This document shows positions 8,463 through 19,014 of a stretch of DNA of 64,000 nucleotides, in pieces. Each line of letters begins with the position of its first letter. Within the stretch, counting starts at the first letter, position 1. This stretch comes from Burkholderia ubonensis subsp. mesacidophila. Its GTDB lineage: Bacteria > Pseudomonadota > Gammaproteobacteria > Burkholderiales > Burkholderiaceae. Position numbers and translations under genes: made by a program. The stretch covers positions 3,162,001 through 3,226,000 of the forward strand of contig NZ_CP020737.1 of NCBI RefSeq assembly GCF_002097715.1, written 5' to 3'. The notes under the pieces are model-generated. The model was not told where the DNA came from. It was given only the letters and a program-made list of their open reading frames with translations, and did not search any database.

Positions 8463-10474
8463 CAGTTCGCCTCCAGTTCGGCTTCCGGCGTCGGCGCGCG
8501 CATCCGCACGCCTGCGCGTTGTTCCTCGATCTTGCGGACGGTATCCGCCGGAATGTAATAGCCTTCGTTGTCCTGCGCGCTGTACAGCACCACCGTCGCG
8601 ACGATGCCGACGAGCGACGCGATCGCGAGCCACCAGATGTGCCAGACGAGCGCGAAGCCGAGCAGCAGGCTGAAGACACCGACGAACAGGCCGGCGCTCG
8701 TGTTGGACGGCATGTGGATGTCCTGGTACGCGACGTTCTTGCCGAGCCCGATGCCGAGGCCCTTCGCCTTGCGATACGCGAGCTCGTCGAGTTCGTGCAC
8801 GTCCGGAATCACCGCGAAGTTGTAGACGGCCGGCGGCGACGACGTCGCCCATTCGAGCGTGCGGCCGTTCCACGGGTCACCCGTCACGTCGCGATACTGC
8901 GGCTGCGTGCGGTTGCGCCAGCCGACCCACACCGATGCGACCTGGAACACCACGCCGAGCGCGATCAGTGCCACGCCGAATGCGGCGGCGACCAGCCACG
9001 GATGCCACGCCGGGTTGTCGTAGTGGTTCAGGCGCCGCGTCATGCCCATGAAGCCGAGCACGTAGAGCGGCACGAACGCGACGTAGAAGCCGGTGAGCCA
9101 GCACCAGAACGCGCGCTTGCCTTGCTTCTCGTCGAGCTTGAAGCCGAACACCTTCGGGAACCAGAAATGGACGCCCGCGAAATAGCCGAACACGACGCCG
9201 CCGATGATCGTGTTATGGAAGTGCGCGATCAGGAACAGGCTGTTGTGCAGCACGAAGTCCGCGCCGGGAATCGCCAGCATCACGCCCGTCATGCCGCCGA
9301 GCGTGAACGTCACCATGAAGCCGATCGTCCACAGTACCGGCACCGTGAACTCGACACGCCCGCGGTACATCGTGAACAGCCAGTTGAAGATCTTCACGCC
9401 GGTCGGAATCGCGATGACCATCGTCATGATCCCGAAGAACGCGTTGACGTCGGCGCCCGAGCCCATCGTGAAGAAGTGATGCAGCCACACGAGGAACGCC
9501 AGCACCATGATCGCGCACGATGCGTACACCATCGTCTTGTAGCCGAACAGCGGCTTCTTTGCGAACGTCGAGATGACTTCCGAATAGATGCCGAACGCGG
9601 GCAGCACGAGGATGTACACCTCCGGATGGCCCCACGCCCAGATCAGGTTCAGGTACAGCATCGCGTTGCCGCCGGCATCGTTCGTGAAGAAGTGCATGTC
9701 GAGGTAACGATCGAGGCCGAGCAGCGCGAGCGCGACCGTCAGGATCGGGAACGTCGCCATGATCAGCACGTTCGAGCACAGCGCGGTCCACGTGAACACC
9801 GGCATCTTCATCAGCGTCATGCCCGGCGCGCGCATCTTGATGATCGTCACGAAGAAGTTGATCGACGTGATCAGCGTGCCGACGCCGGAGATCTGCAGCG
9901 CCCACAGGTAGTAGTCGACGCCGACGCCCGGGCTGAACTGCAGCTCGGAGAGCGGCGGATACGCGAGCCAGCCCACCTGCGCGAATTCGCCGATCACGAG
10001 CGAGATGTTCATCAGGATCGCGGCGACCGCCGTCATCCAGAAGCTCAGCGAGTTCAGGAACGGGAACGCGACGTCGCGCGCGCCGATCTGCAGCGGCACG
10101 ATCAGGTTGAAGAACGCGACCAGCAGCGCCATCGCCATGAAGAAGATCATGATCACGCCGTGCGCGGTGAAGATCTGGTCATAGTGATGCGGCGGCAGGT
10201 AGCCGGGGCCGTTGTACGAGAGCGCGAGCTGCAGGCGCATCATGACCGCGTCCGCGAAGCCGCGCAGCAGCATCAGCACGGCGACGACCAGGTACATCAC
10301 GCCGATCTTCTTGTGATCGACCGACGTCAGCCATTCGCTCCATAGCCATTTCCACCGGCCGGTGACCGTCAGTGCAGCGACGATGCCCAGCACGACGAGC
10401 CCCATGAAGGCGCTCGCCCCCATGATGATGGGCTGATCGAACGGGATCGCCGAAAGTGTCAGTTTGCCGAACAT
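8462..10474 (-). CDS. cyoB: Cytochrome bo ubiquinol oxidase subunit I
   Basis: This is the 670-residue catalytic subunit of a proton-pumping quinol oxidase, with about 15 helices. Key motifs are the heme b ligand region [11 protein letters not shown], the Cu-B/His-Tyr site [17 protein letters not shown], the two-His motif [12 protein letters not shown] and the late heme ligands [12 protein letters not shown]. Length and motifs match the CyoB family. It oxidises ubiquinol and reduces O2 to water at the inner membrane. It lies 3 bases after cyoA. Confidence 0.96.
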   Translation of the reverse strand: MFGKLTLSAIPFDQPIIMGASAFMGLVVLGIVAALTVTGRWKWLWSEWLTSVDHKKIGVMYLVVAVLMLLRGFADAVMMRLQLALSYNGPGYLPPHHYDQIFTAHGVIMIFFMAMALLVAFFNLIVPLQIGARDVAFPFLNSLSFWMTAVAAILMNISLVIGEFAQVGWLAYPPLSELQFSPGVGVDYYLWALQISGVGTLITSINFFVTIIKMRAPGMTLMKMPVFTWTALCSNVLIMATFPILTVALALLGLDRYLDMHFFTNDAGGNAMLYLNLIWAWGHPEVYILVLPAFGIYSEVISTFAKKPLFGYKTMVYASCAIMVLAFLVWLHHFFTMGSGADVNAFFGIMTMVIAIPTGVKIFNWLFTMYRGRVEFTVPVLWTIGFMVTFTLGGMTGVMLAIPGADFVLHNSLFLIAHFHNTIIGGVVFGYFAGVHFWFPKVFGFKLDEKQGKRAFWCWLTGFYVAFVPLYVLGFMGMTRRLNHYDNPAWHPWLVAAAFGVALIALGVVFQVASVWVGWRNRTQPQYRDVTGDPWNGRTLEWATSSPPAVYNFAVIPDVHELDELAYRKAKGLGIGLGKNVAYQDIHMPSNTSAGLFVGVFSLLLGFALVWHIWWLAIASLVGIVATVVLYSAQDNEGYYIPADTVRKIEEQRAGVRMRAPTPEAELEAN

Positions 10475-10477
10475 GCG

Positions 10478-11368
10478 TTACCCCTTCGTCGTACAGGCAG
10501 CGTCCTTCAGGTCGAGGACGTGACCGTCGTTGTATTTCGCGATGATGTTGTGGAACAGCTTCGGATCGACCGTCGAGAAGTAGCGCACCGGCGCCTTCTC
10601 GCTCGGCTGCGCGACCGTGCTGTAAGCGGTCATGTCGAGCCGGTCGGACGACGCCTTCACCTTCTGCACCCACGCGTCGAACTGCTCGCGCGGCTCGGCG
10701 AGCGTGCGGAACTTCATGTCGGAGAAGCCGCGGCCGCTGTAGTTGGCGGACACGCCCGCGTAATCGCCCGCTTCGTCGGCGATCAGGTGCAGGCGCGTCT
10801 GCATGCCAGCCATCGCATAGACCTGGCTGCCGAGCTGCGGGATGAAGAACGAGTTCATCACCGAATCCGACGTGATGCGGAAGTTCACCGGCGTGCCCAC
10901 GGGAATCGCGAGCTGGTTGACCGACGCGATGCCGAGCTCCGGATAGATGAACAGCCACTTCCAGTCGAGCGCGACGACTTCGACGTCGATCGGCTTGACC
11001 GCCGATTCGAGCGGCTTGTACGGATCGAGCTCGTGCGTGGTCCGCCACGTGAGGATGCCGAGGTACAGGATGATCATCGTCGGCACCGACCAGATCACGA
11101 CCTCGATCGCGGTCGAGTGCGACCAGTTCGGCGCATACGTCGCGTTGCGGTTCGACGCGCGGTAGCGCCACGCGAAGAACAGCGTCAGCAGGATCACCGG
11201 CACGACGACGATCAGCATCGTCCACGTGGCCGTCGCGATCAGCGATTTCTCCGCGACGCCCACCGCGCCCTTGGGATCGAGCACGTGAAGGTCGTTGCAT
11301 CCGGCCAGTCCCGCCAGTATCGCGATGACGGGGGCCGCCCGCGCACCGCCGGTGATTCGTCTGATCAT
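10478..11368 (-). CDS. cyoA: Cytochrome bo ubiquinol oxidase subunit II (lipoprotein)
   Basis: This 296-residue protein is the first gene of the cyo operon. The N-terminus has a lipobox, LAGLAGC with C24, so the mature protein is probably a lipoprotein. Two helices (~45-67 and ~85-105) follow, then a periplasmic cupredoxin domain with [12 protein letters not shown] and [14 protein letters not shown]. As in quinol oxidases, the Cu-A ligands of cytochrome c oxidases are absent. ATG at 11368 was chosen because longer in-frame extensions would bury the signal peptide. Confidence 0.94.
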   Translation of the reverse strand: MIRRITGGARAAPVIAILAGLAGCNDLHVLDPKGAVGVAEKSLIATATWTMLIVVVPVILLTLFFAWRYRASNRNATYAPNWSHSTAIEVVIWSVPTMIILYLGILTWRTTHELDPYKPLESAVKPIDVEVVALDWKWLFIYPELGIASVNQLAIPVGTPVNFRITSDSVMNSFFIPQLGSQVYAMAGMQTRLHLIADEAGDYAGVSANYSGRGFSDMKFRTLAEPREQFDAWVQKVKASSDRLDMTAYSTVAQPSEKAPVRYFSTVDPKLFHNIIAKYNDGHVLDLKDAACTTKG

Positions 11369-11758
11369 GGTTCGTTTGCCTGAGTGTCGTTGAGAAGGAC
11401 TGCCGGGTCGCGCGCCGCCAATGCGCGACGCGTGACGACCGCAGCAGCCTGCCGCGCGAACTGTACGGAAACTTGCCGCAGTGCATCTTGACCGCGGACA
11501 AACTTCGCCGAGTTGAGCGAAAACTGGCCGGGGACGAACGTGATGCCGGCGCGGGTGATGGCCGGCAACGTCAGATGGGGAAAGGCCGCGCGCCTTCAGC
11601 GCAAGGCTCGCGGCGATCGGGGGAATGACCTCGGAGGGGGGAAACGCTGCGACGATGCGCCGCAGCATGGCGGGCGCCGGCGCATCGAACCGCGCGCCGG
11701 CAAGCGAAAAACGGGAGGTGGGAGGCGCAGCCGGCGCGACGCCGGCGCCGGCCGCGCG
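11369..11758. other. Intergenic region upstream of cyoA
   Basis: This 390-base stretch has no supportable gene. It must hold the cyo promoter (leftward) and the 3' end of the enoyl-CoA hydratase transcript. A GC hairpin (8-bp stem, 11730-11737 with 11745-11752) lies just after the hydratase stop and is followed leftward only distantly by a T-run (TTTTT about 20 bases on), so it is a weak terminator at best. I found no clear FNR/ANR box. Confidence 0.4.
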
Positions 11759-12526
11759 TTACGGCAGCGAACGGAAGTCCGGCTTGCGCTTCTCGAAGAA
11801 CGCGGTCATCGCCTCGCGGGCTTCCGGCCCGCGCAGCATCGCGCTGAATTGCTGCCCTTCTTCCGCCATCCGCTCGGCGATCGACACGCCGCCGGCGTTC
11901 TTCAGCAATGCCTTCGTCACGCGCAGCGACGCGGCCGGCAGCGCGACGAGCTTCGCCGCCTGCTTCGCCGCGAATGCGTCGAGCTCGGCCGCCGGCAGCA
12001 CGCGGTTCACGATGCCGATCCGGTGCGCCTCGAGCGCGTCGAACGGCTCGCCGAGCAGCAGCTTCTCGGCCGCGACCTGATACCCCGCGAGACGCGGCAG
12101 CAGCAGGCTCGACGCGGCCTCCGGGCACAGCCCGAGCTGCACGAACGGCAGCGAGAACGACGCCGTGTCGGCCGCATAGACGAGGTCGCAATGCAGCAGC
12201 ATCGTCACGCCGACGCCGACCGCGATGCCCGGCACCGCGGCGACGATCGGCTTCGATGCGCTGCTGATCCGCGCGAGAAACTGGAAGACCGGCGCGCTGT
12301 CGTCCTTCGGCGGCGCCTTCATGAAATCCTCGAGATCGTTGCCCGCGCTGAAGATGCCGTCGCTGCCGCGCAGCAGGATCGCGCGAACCTCCTTGTCCTC
12401 CTGCGCTTCGCCGAGCGCGTCGGCCATCGTCTGGTACATCGCGGCCGTCAGCGCGTTCTTTTTCGCCGGCCGCGCAATGGTGATCGTCATCACGCCGTCG
12501 GCGCGTTCCACCTGGATGTCCGTCAC
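11759..12526 (-). CDS. Enoyl-CoA hydratase/isomerase family protein
   Basis: This 255-residue crotonase-fold enzyme has the oxyanion-hole segments SAGNDLEDF (~62-70) and PGIAVGVGVTMLLHCDLVYA, and one catalytic acid position in LPFVQLGLCPEAAS. Members hydrate trans-2-enoyl-CoA or isomerise double bonds. Start GTG at 12526 was chosen because AAGGAGA lies just before it; the ATG further up would run into the hairpin. It is downstream of the fad operon but separated by a strong terminator, so it probably has its own promoter. The exact substrate is open. Confidence 0.85.
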   Translation of the reverse strand: MTDIQVERADGVMTITIARPAKKNALTAAMYQTMADALGEAQEDKEVRAILLRGSDGIFSAGNDLEDFMKAPPKDDSAPVFQFLARISSASKPIVAAVPGIAVGVGVTMLLHCDLVYAADTASFSLPFVQLGLCPEAASSLLLPRLAGYQVAAEKLLLGEPFDALEAHRIGIVNRVLPAAELDAFAAKQAAKLVALPAASLRVTKALLKNAGGVSIAERMAEEGQQFSAMLRGPEAREAMTAFFEKRKPDFRSLP

Positions 12527-12558
12527 GAGCGTCTCCTTGGCTGTATCCCATCCGAATG

Positions 12559-12594
12559 AAAAAAACGGTGCGCGAGCTCGTGGCCCGCGCACCG
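12559..12594 (-). terminator. Rho-independent terminator after the thiolase gene
   Basis: A perfect 9-bp stem (CGGTGCGCG / CGCGCACCG, 12566-12594) with an 11-base loop is followed leftward by a run of seven T. It lies 23 bases after the thiolase stop and ends the leftward beta-oxidation operon. Confidence 0.85.
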
Positions 12595-12617
12595 CGATCG
12601 TTACTGCTCCGCCTCGC

Positions 12618-13817
<1,200 letters not shown>

Positions 13818-13833
13818 TTCAGACTCCTGTCGC

Positions 13834-16269
13834 TCAGTTACGCACCGGCTTGCCGGTCTGCAACATGCCCATGATCCGTTCCTGCGTCTTCTGCGTGCCG
13901 AGCAGCTCGACGAACGCGCGGCGCTCGAGCGCCAGCAGCCATTCCTCGTCGACGAGGCTGCCCGCCTCGACGTCGCCGCCGCACACCGCTTCCGCGATGC
14001 GGCTCGCGATCAGGAAGTCGTGGTCGCTGATGAAGCGGCCGTCGCGCATGTTGACGAGCGACGCCTTGATCGTCGCGATCGCCGAGCGGCCCGCAACCGG
14101 CACGTCCTTCGCCTTCAGCGGCGCGCGGTAGCCGGTGTCGGCGAGCGCGCGCGCTTCCTTCTTCGCGGTGTCGAGCAGCTCGAACACGTTGAACACGATC
14201 GTGTCGGACGGCTTCACGTAGCCCATCGCGCGTGCGTCGTGCGCGGAGGCCGACACCTTCGCCATCGCCGCGTTCTCGAACGACTTCGTGACGAACTTCA
14301 GGATGTCGGTGGTCGCGTTCGCTGCCGTAGCGGCATCCGCCGCGCGCAGCGCTGCTTCCTTCAGGCCGCCGCCCGCCGGCACGAGACCGACGCCCACTTC
14401 GACGAGGCCGATGTAGCTCTCGACGTGCACGACGCGCTTCGCGCTGTGCAGCATCAGCTCGCACCCGCCGCCGAGCGCGATGCCCGACACGGCCGCGACG
14501 ACCGGCACGTTCGCGTACTTCACGCGCAGCATGCCTTGCTGGAACTTCTTCACGAACGGCTCGATGCCCTTCGCGCCGCCCATCATGAACGCCGGCATCG
14601 CCTCTTCGAGGTTCGCGCCCGCCGAGAACGGGCCGCCCGGCGCGCCGAGCTTCAGCGACGTCGGCTGCCAGATCACGACGCCCTTGTAGTCCTTCTCCGC
14701 GAGCTCGATCGCCTGCACGAGGCCGTCGATCACGCTCGGGCCGATCGTGTTCATCTTCGACTTGAACGACACGATCACGACGTCGTCCTCGCCCGCGCGG
14801 TCATCGACCCATGCGCGCACCGAGTCGGTCTCGAACAGCGTCTTGCCGTAGGTCTTCGGGTCGGCGCCCGCTTCGCCCAGCAGCGGCGCGCGGAACACCT
14901 GCTTGTTGTAGACGGCGAGGTCCGAACGCGGCACGAAGCGCGTGGCCGCCGGCGCCCACGAACCTTCGGCCGTGTGCACGCCGCCCTTCTCGGCGACCGG
15001 GCCTTCGAGCACCCACGACGGCAGCGGCGCGTTCGCGAGCGCCTTGCCCGCGGCGATGTCTTCCTGCACCCACTCGGCGACCTGCTTCCAGCCGGCGGCC
15101 TGCCAGCCTTCGAACGGGCCTTCGTTCCAGCCGAAGCCCCAGCGGATCGCGAGATCGACGTCGCGCGCGTTGTCGGCGATCGACTCGAGATGCACGCCGA
15201 TGTAGTGGAACACGTCGCGGAAGATCGACCACAGGAACTGCGCGTGCGGATGGTCCGTCTCGCGCAGCAGCTTCAGGCGCTCGGCCGGCGGACGCTTCAG
15301 GATGCGGGCGACGGTCTCGTCGGCCTTTGCGCCCGAATCGACGTAGGTGCCGGTCTTCGCGTCGAGCACCTTGATCGCCTTGCCTTCCTTCTTGTAGAAA
15401 CCGCCGCCCGTCTTCTGGCCGAGCGCGCCCTGCTTCACCAGCTCGGCGAGCACGGCAGGCGTCTGGTAGACCGGGAAGAACGGATCTTCGGCGAGGTTGT
15501 CCTGCATCGTCTTGATCACGTGCGCCATCGTGTCGAGGCCGACCACGTCCGCGGTGCGGAACGTCGCCGACTTCGCGCGGCCGAGGCGGCTGCCGGTCAG
15601 GTCGTCGACTTCGTCGAAGCGCAGGCCGAACTTCGCGGCCTCGGTGATCACCGCGAGGATCGAGAAGATGCCGACGCGGTTCGCGATGAAGTTCGGCGTG
15701 TCCTTCGCGCGCACGACGCCCTTGCCGACGACGCTCGTCAGGAACGTCTCGAGCTGGTCGAGGATTTCCGGGCGCGTATGCGCGGTCGGGATCAGCTCGA
15801 CGAGGTGCATGTAGCGCGGCGGGTTGAAGAAGTGCACGCCGCAGAAGCGCGCCTTCAGCTCGTCGGAGAAGCCGTCCGACAGCGTCGTGATCGACAGGCC
15901 CGACGTGTTGGTCGCGAAGATCGCGTTCGGCGCAATGTGCGGCGCGACCTTCTTGTACAGGTCGTGCTTCCAGTCCATCCGCTCGGCGATCGCCTCGATC
16001 ACGACGTCGCACTCGGCGAGCTTCGCGATGTCGTCCTCGTAGTTCGCGGCTTCGAGGTATTTCGCGTCGTCCTTCACGCCGAACGGCGCGGGCGACAGCT
16101 TCTTCAGGTTCTCGATCGCCTTCAGCGCGATCGCATTCTTCGGGCCTTCCTTGGCCGGCAGGTCGAACAGCAGCACCGGCACGCGCGCGTTGACGAGGTG
16201 CGCGGCGATCTGCGCGCCCATCACGCCGGCGCCCAGCACGGCCACCTTGCGAATGATGAAATTGCTCAC
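13834..16269 (-). CDS. 3-hydroxyacyl-CoA dehydrogenase / enoyl-CoA hydratase fusion, FadN type
   Basis: This 811-residue bifunctional protein has an N-terminal NAD-binding 3-hydroxyacyl-CoA dehydrogenase domain (VAVLGAGVMGAQIAAHL, residues ~9-25; HFFNPPRYMHLVELI) and a C-terminal crotonase domain (~490-700; GIALGGGCELMLHS and VEVGVGLVPAGGG). This order is reversed relative to E. coli FadB and matches Bacillus FadN. Together with the adjacent thiolase and acyl-CoA dehydrogenase it reproduces a fadN-fadA-fadE set. GTG at 16269 with GGAGACATCCC in front was taken as the start. Confidence 0.9.
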   Translation of the reverse strand: MSNFIIRKVAVLGAGVMGAQIAAHLVNARVPVLLFDLPAKEGPKNAIALKAIENLKKLSPAPFGVKDDAKYLEAANYEDDIAKLAECDVVIEAIAERMDWKHDLYKKVAPHIAPNAIFATNTSGLSITTLSDGFSDELKARFCGVHFFNPPRYMHLVELIPTAHTRPEILDQLETFLTSVVGKGVVRAKDTPNFIANRVGIFSILAVITEAAKFGLRFDEVDDLTGSRLGRAKSATFRTADVVGLDTMAHVIKTMQDNLAEDPFFPVYQTPAVLAELVKQGALGQKTGGGFYKKEGKAIKVLDAKTGTYVDSGAKADETVARILKRPPAERLKLLRETDHPHAQFLWSIFRDVFHYIGVHLESIADNARDVDLAIRWGFGWNEGPFEGWQAAGWKQVAEWVQEDIAAGKALANAPLPSWVLEGPVAEKGGVHTAEGSWAPAATRFVPRSDLAVYNKQVFRAPLLGEAGADPKTYGKTLFETDSVRAWVDDRAGEDDVVIVSFKSKMNTIGPSVIDGLVQAIELAEKDYKGVVIWQPTSLKLGAPGGPFSAGANLEEAMPAFMMGGAKGIEPFVKKFQQGMLRVKYANVPVVAAVSGIALGGGCELMLHSAKRVVHVESYIGLVEVGVGLVPAGGGLKEAALRAADAATAANATTDILKFVTKSFENAAMAKVSASAHDARAMGYVKPSDTIVFNVFELLDTAKKEARALADTGYRAPLKAKDVPVAGRSAIATIKASLVNMRDGRFISDHDFLIASRIAEAVCGGDVEAGSLVDEEWLLALERRAFVELLGTQKTQERIMGMLQTGKPVRN

Positions 16270-16348
16270 GGGATGTCTCCGGATAGTGTCGCGTAGCACG
16301 GGATGGTGAGGGCTACGCAGCGTAGTGAGTACCTGGACCGTATCGTCC

Positions 16349-16373
16349 GGGCGGAGCGCGGCGCGCTCCGCCC
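16349..16373 (-). other. GC-rich hairpin between fadE-like and fadN-like genes
   Basis: GGGCGGAGCGC pairs with GCGCTCCGCCC around a three-base loop, 9 bases after the acyl-CoA dehydrogenase stop. There is no T-tract, so it is more likely an mRNA-stability or processing hairpin within the operon than a terminator. Confidence 0.5.
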
Positions 16374-16382
16374 GATGCCGCA

Positions 16383-18170
16383 TCAGAACAGCGACTCGTC
16401 GACTTCCATCATCGTCTTCGAGCCGGCGCGCGCGGCGCGGATCGTCGCGGCCGTTTCCGGCAGCAGGCGCGCGAAATAGAAGCGCGCCGTCGCGAGTTTC
16501 GACTTGTAGAACGGATCGCCCGACGCTTCGTTGTCGAGCGCGAGGCGCGCCATGCGGGCCCAGAAGTACGAGAACACGAGGTGGCCGACGGTGCGCAGGT
16601 ACGGCACGGCGGCAGCGCCGACTTCGTCCGGGTTCTGCATCGCCTTCATGCCGATTTCCATCGTCAGCTTCTGCACCTTCTCGCCGATGTCCGCGAGCGG
16701 GTTGATGAACTCGGACATCTCCGGCTTCACGCCTTCCGCCTCGACGAAGTCGGACACGAGCTTGCCGAACTTCTTCAGCTTCGCGCCCATGTCGCCGAGC
16801 ACCTTGCGGCCCAGCAGGTCGAGCGACTGGATCGAGTTCGTGCCTTCGTAGATCATGTTGATCCGCGCGTCGCGCACGTACTGCTCCATGCCCCACTCGG
16901 AGATGAAGCCGTGGCCGCCGTAGATCTGCATCGCGTGGTTCGTGCACTCGAACGCGTTGTCGGTCAGGAACGCCTTGATGATCGGCGTGAGCAGCGCGAC
17001 GAGGTCGGCCGCTTCCTTGCGCACCGCTTCATCGCCGTGCGACAGCTCCTTGTCGATCTGCAGCGCCGACCAGTACGTGAACGCGCGCGCGCCTTCCGCG
17101 TAGGCCTTCTGCGTGAGCAGCATGCGGCGCACGTCCGGGTGGACGATGATCGGGTCGGCCGGCTTGTCCGGCGCCTTCGGACCCGTCAGCGCGCGCATCT
17201 GCAGGCGCTCCTTCGCGTACGTCAGCGAGTTCTGGTACGCGACTTCCGTGAGGCCGAGGCCCTGCATGCCGACGCCGAGACGCGCGGCATTCATCATCAC
17301 GAACATCGCGTTGAGGCCCTTGTTCGGCTCGCCGACCATCCAGCCCGTCGCGTTGTCGAGGTTCATCACGCAGGTCGAGTTGCCGTGGATGCCCATCTTG
17401 TGCTCGATCGAGCCGCACTTGACGCCGTTGCGCTCGCCCGGCTCGCCCGCTGCGTCGGGGATGAATTTCGGCACGATGAACAGCGAAATCCCCTTCGTGC
17501 CTTGCGGCGCGTCCGGCAGGCGCGCGAGCACGAGGTGGATGATGTTCTTCGACATGTCGTGCTCGCCGCTCGAGATGAAGATCTTCGTGCCGCTGATCGA
17601 GAACGAGCCGTCGCTGTTCGGTTCGGCCTTGGTGCGCAGGATGCCGAGGTCGGTGCCGCAGTGCGGCTCGGTCAGGCACATCGTGCCCGTCCATTCGCCC
17701 GACACGAGCTTCGGCAGGTAGCGCTGCTGCAGTTCCGGCGCGCCGTGCGCGTGCAGGCATTCGTAGGCGCCGTGCGACAGGCCCGGATACATCGTCCATG
17801 CCTGGTTCGCCGAGTTCAGCATTTCGTAGAGCGCGTTGTTCACGAACGCGGGCAGCCCCTGGCCGCCGTAGTCCGGATCGCAGCCGAGCGCCGGCCAGCC
17901 GGCCTCGACGTATTGCTGATACGCTTCCTTGAAGCCGGTCGGGGTCTTCACGACGCCGTCACCGACGTACGTGCAGCCTTCGCGGTCGCCGACCTGGTTC
18001 AGCGGGAACAGCACCTCGGAGCAGAACTTGCCCGCTTCTTCGAGGACCTGGTTGATCGTGTCGGCATCGAGGTCCGCGTGCTTGGGCATCTGCTTGACTT
18101 CGGCTTCGACGTTCAGAAGCTCGTGCAACACGAATTGCATGTCGCGCAACGGCGCGGCGTACTGTCCCAT
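16383..18170 (-). CDS. Acyl-CoA dehydrogenase (FadE-like, long form)
   Basis: This 595-residue flavoenzyme is larger than the ~380-residue classic dehydrogenases because it has N- and C-terminal extensions like the group found with FadN/FadA. The catalytic Glu region MIYEGTNSIQSLDLLGRK lies at ~443, and CLTEPHCGTDLG is the FAD/substrate motif. It makes trans-2-enoyl-CoA and passes electrons to ETF. ATG at 18170 with GGAGAG upstream is the start. It follows the TetR gene by 57 bases, which suggests co-transcription with its own regulator. Confidence 0.92.
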   Translation of the reverse strand: MGQYAAPLRDMQFVLHELLNVEAEVKQMPKHADLDADTINQVLEEAGKFCSEVLFPLNQVGDREGCTYVGDGVVKTPTGFKEAYQQYVEAGWPALGCDPDYGGQGLPAFVNNALYEMLNSANQAWTMYPGLSHGAYECLHAHGAPELQQRYLPKLVSGEWTGTMCLTEPHCGTDLGILRTKAEPNSDGSFSISGTKIFISSGEHDMSKNIIHLVLARLPDAPQGTKGISLFIVPKFIPDAAGEPGERNGVKCGSIEHKMGIHGNSTCVMNLDNATGWMVGEPNKGLNAMFVMMNAARLGVGMQGLGLTEVAYQNSLTYAKERLQMRALTGPKAPDKPADPIIVHPDVRRMLLTQKAYAEGARAFTYWSALQIDKELSHGDEAVRKEAADLVALLTPIIKAFLTDNAFECTNHAMQIYGGHGFISEWGMEQYVRDARINMIYEGTNSIQSLDLLGRKVLGDMGAKLKKFGKLVSDFVEAEGVKPEMSEFINPLADIGEKVQKLTMEIGMKAMQNPDEVGAAAVPYLRTVGHLVFSYFWARMARLALDNEASGDPFYKSKLATARFYFARLLPETAATIRAARAGSKTMMEVDESLF

Positions 18171-18227
18171 GACTCTCTCCAAAGTAGGGCAATCGGCTCG
18201 AGCTTCTGGCGGGCGGATCACGCGCCG

Positions 18228-18827
18228 CTAACGGCTCTCGCTCTGATACGAAACAATCGTTTTTTCCAGCGCGGCCCACGTGAGGCGCACGGCGTCCGGC
18301 GAATGCAGGAAGCGTGCGTCGTGATGCAGGCCGAGCGTGAAGCTGTACAGCTCGAAGAGCATCAGGTCCGGATCGCCGTCCGGGCGCAGATGGCCTTCTT
18401 CCTTCGCCTGCGAAATGGCGCGCAGCAGCGCGGCGCGCCACGCCGTCACGCTCGCGATCAACTGCTCGCGCACGGGGCTGTCCGGCCGGTCGTCGTACTC
18501 GACGGCTCCGCTGATGTAGATGCACCCAGTCGTCACCTCCTGGATGCGCTTCTCGATCCAGCGCGCCAGCATCGCCCGCAGACGCGGCAAACCGCGCGGC
18601 TCGCGCAGGCTCGGAAAGAACACCTCGTTCTCGAAACGATGGTGATACTCGCGCACGACTTCCACCTGCAAATCCTCGCGCGATCCGAAGTGCGCGAACA
18701 CGCCGCTCTTGCTCATCTGCATGCGCTCGGCCAGCAGGCCGATCGTCAACCCCTCCAGCCCGTCACGGCTGGCGAGGTCCAATGCAGCTTCGAGTATCGC
18801 GGCACGCGTCTGTTCGCCTTTTCGCAT
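18228..18827 (-). CDS. TetR/AcrR family regulator of the beta-oxidation operon
   Basis: This 199-residue regulator has an N-terminal helix-turn-helix (ILEAALDLASRDGLEGLTIGLLAERMQMSKSGVFAHFGSRE split at residues ~9-50) and a C-terminal ligand domain. Position as the first gene of the leftward fad block suggests it senses acyl-CoA or fatty acid and represses the operon, like FadR/PsrA-type TetR proteins. ATG at 18827 is preferred over an upstream in-frame TTG. An inverted repeat just upstream is a candidate operator. The ligand is inferred only from context. Confidence 0.85.
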   Translation of the reverse strand: MRKGEQTRAAILEAALDLASRDGLEGLTIGLLAERMQMSKSGVFAHFGSREDLQVEVVREYHHRFENEVFFPSLREPRGLPRLRAMLARWIEKRIQEVTTGCIYISGAVEYDDRPDSPVREQLIASVTAWRAALLRAISQAKEEGHLRPDGDPDLMLFELYSFTLGLHHDARFLHSPDAVRLTWAALEKTIVSYQSESR

Positions 18828-18841
18828 AGCTTTTTCTGTAA

Positions 18842-18877
18842 CCGTTCGGGGGTTCAAATAAAATCGAACGGCCGTAC
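18842..18877. promoter_or_regulatory. Candidate operator upstream of the TetR gene
   Basis: CCGTTCG (18842-18848) and CGAACGG (18865-18871) are perfect 7-base inverted arms separated by 16 bases, 15 bases upstream of the TetR ATG. The right arm is also part of an imperfect palindrome GAACGGCCGTAC (18866-18877). An A/T-rich stretch follows at about 18877-18885. Autoregulation by the TetR protein is inferred. Confidence 0.45.
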
Positions 18878-19014
18878 TATTATTGAGTGCGACCGCCCGC
18901 GAAACAAGGAAATTATTAGAAACCGGTGTCTAACCGAGTCGCTATTTTGCGCGATTCGGGCCGCGTTGGAAGCGGTTTTCCGCACGGGCGTGCAGAAATG
19001 ATTTAAGCGGGCGC

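Noticed and set aside
11365..11568. 67-codon ORF overlapping the cyoA start
   Set aside because: It lies in the cyoA leader, has no ribosome site and no similarity that I can recognise.
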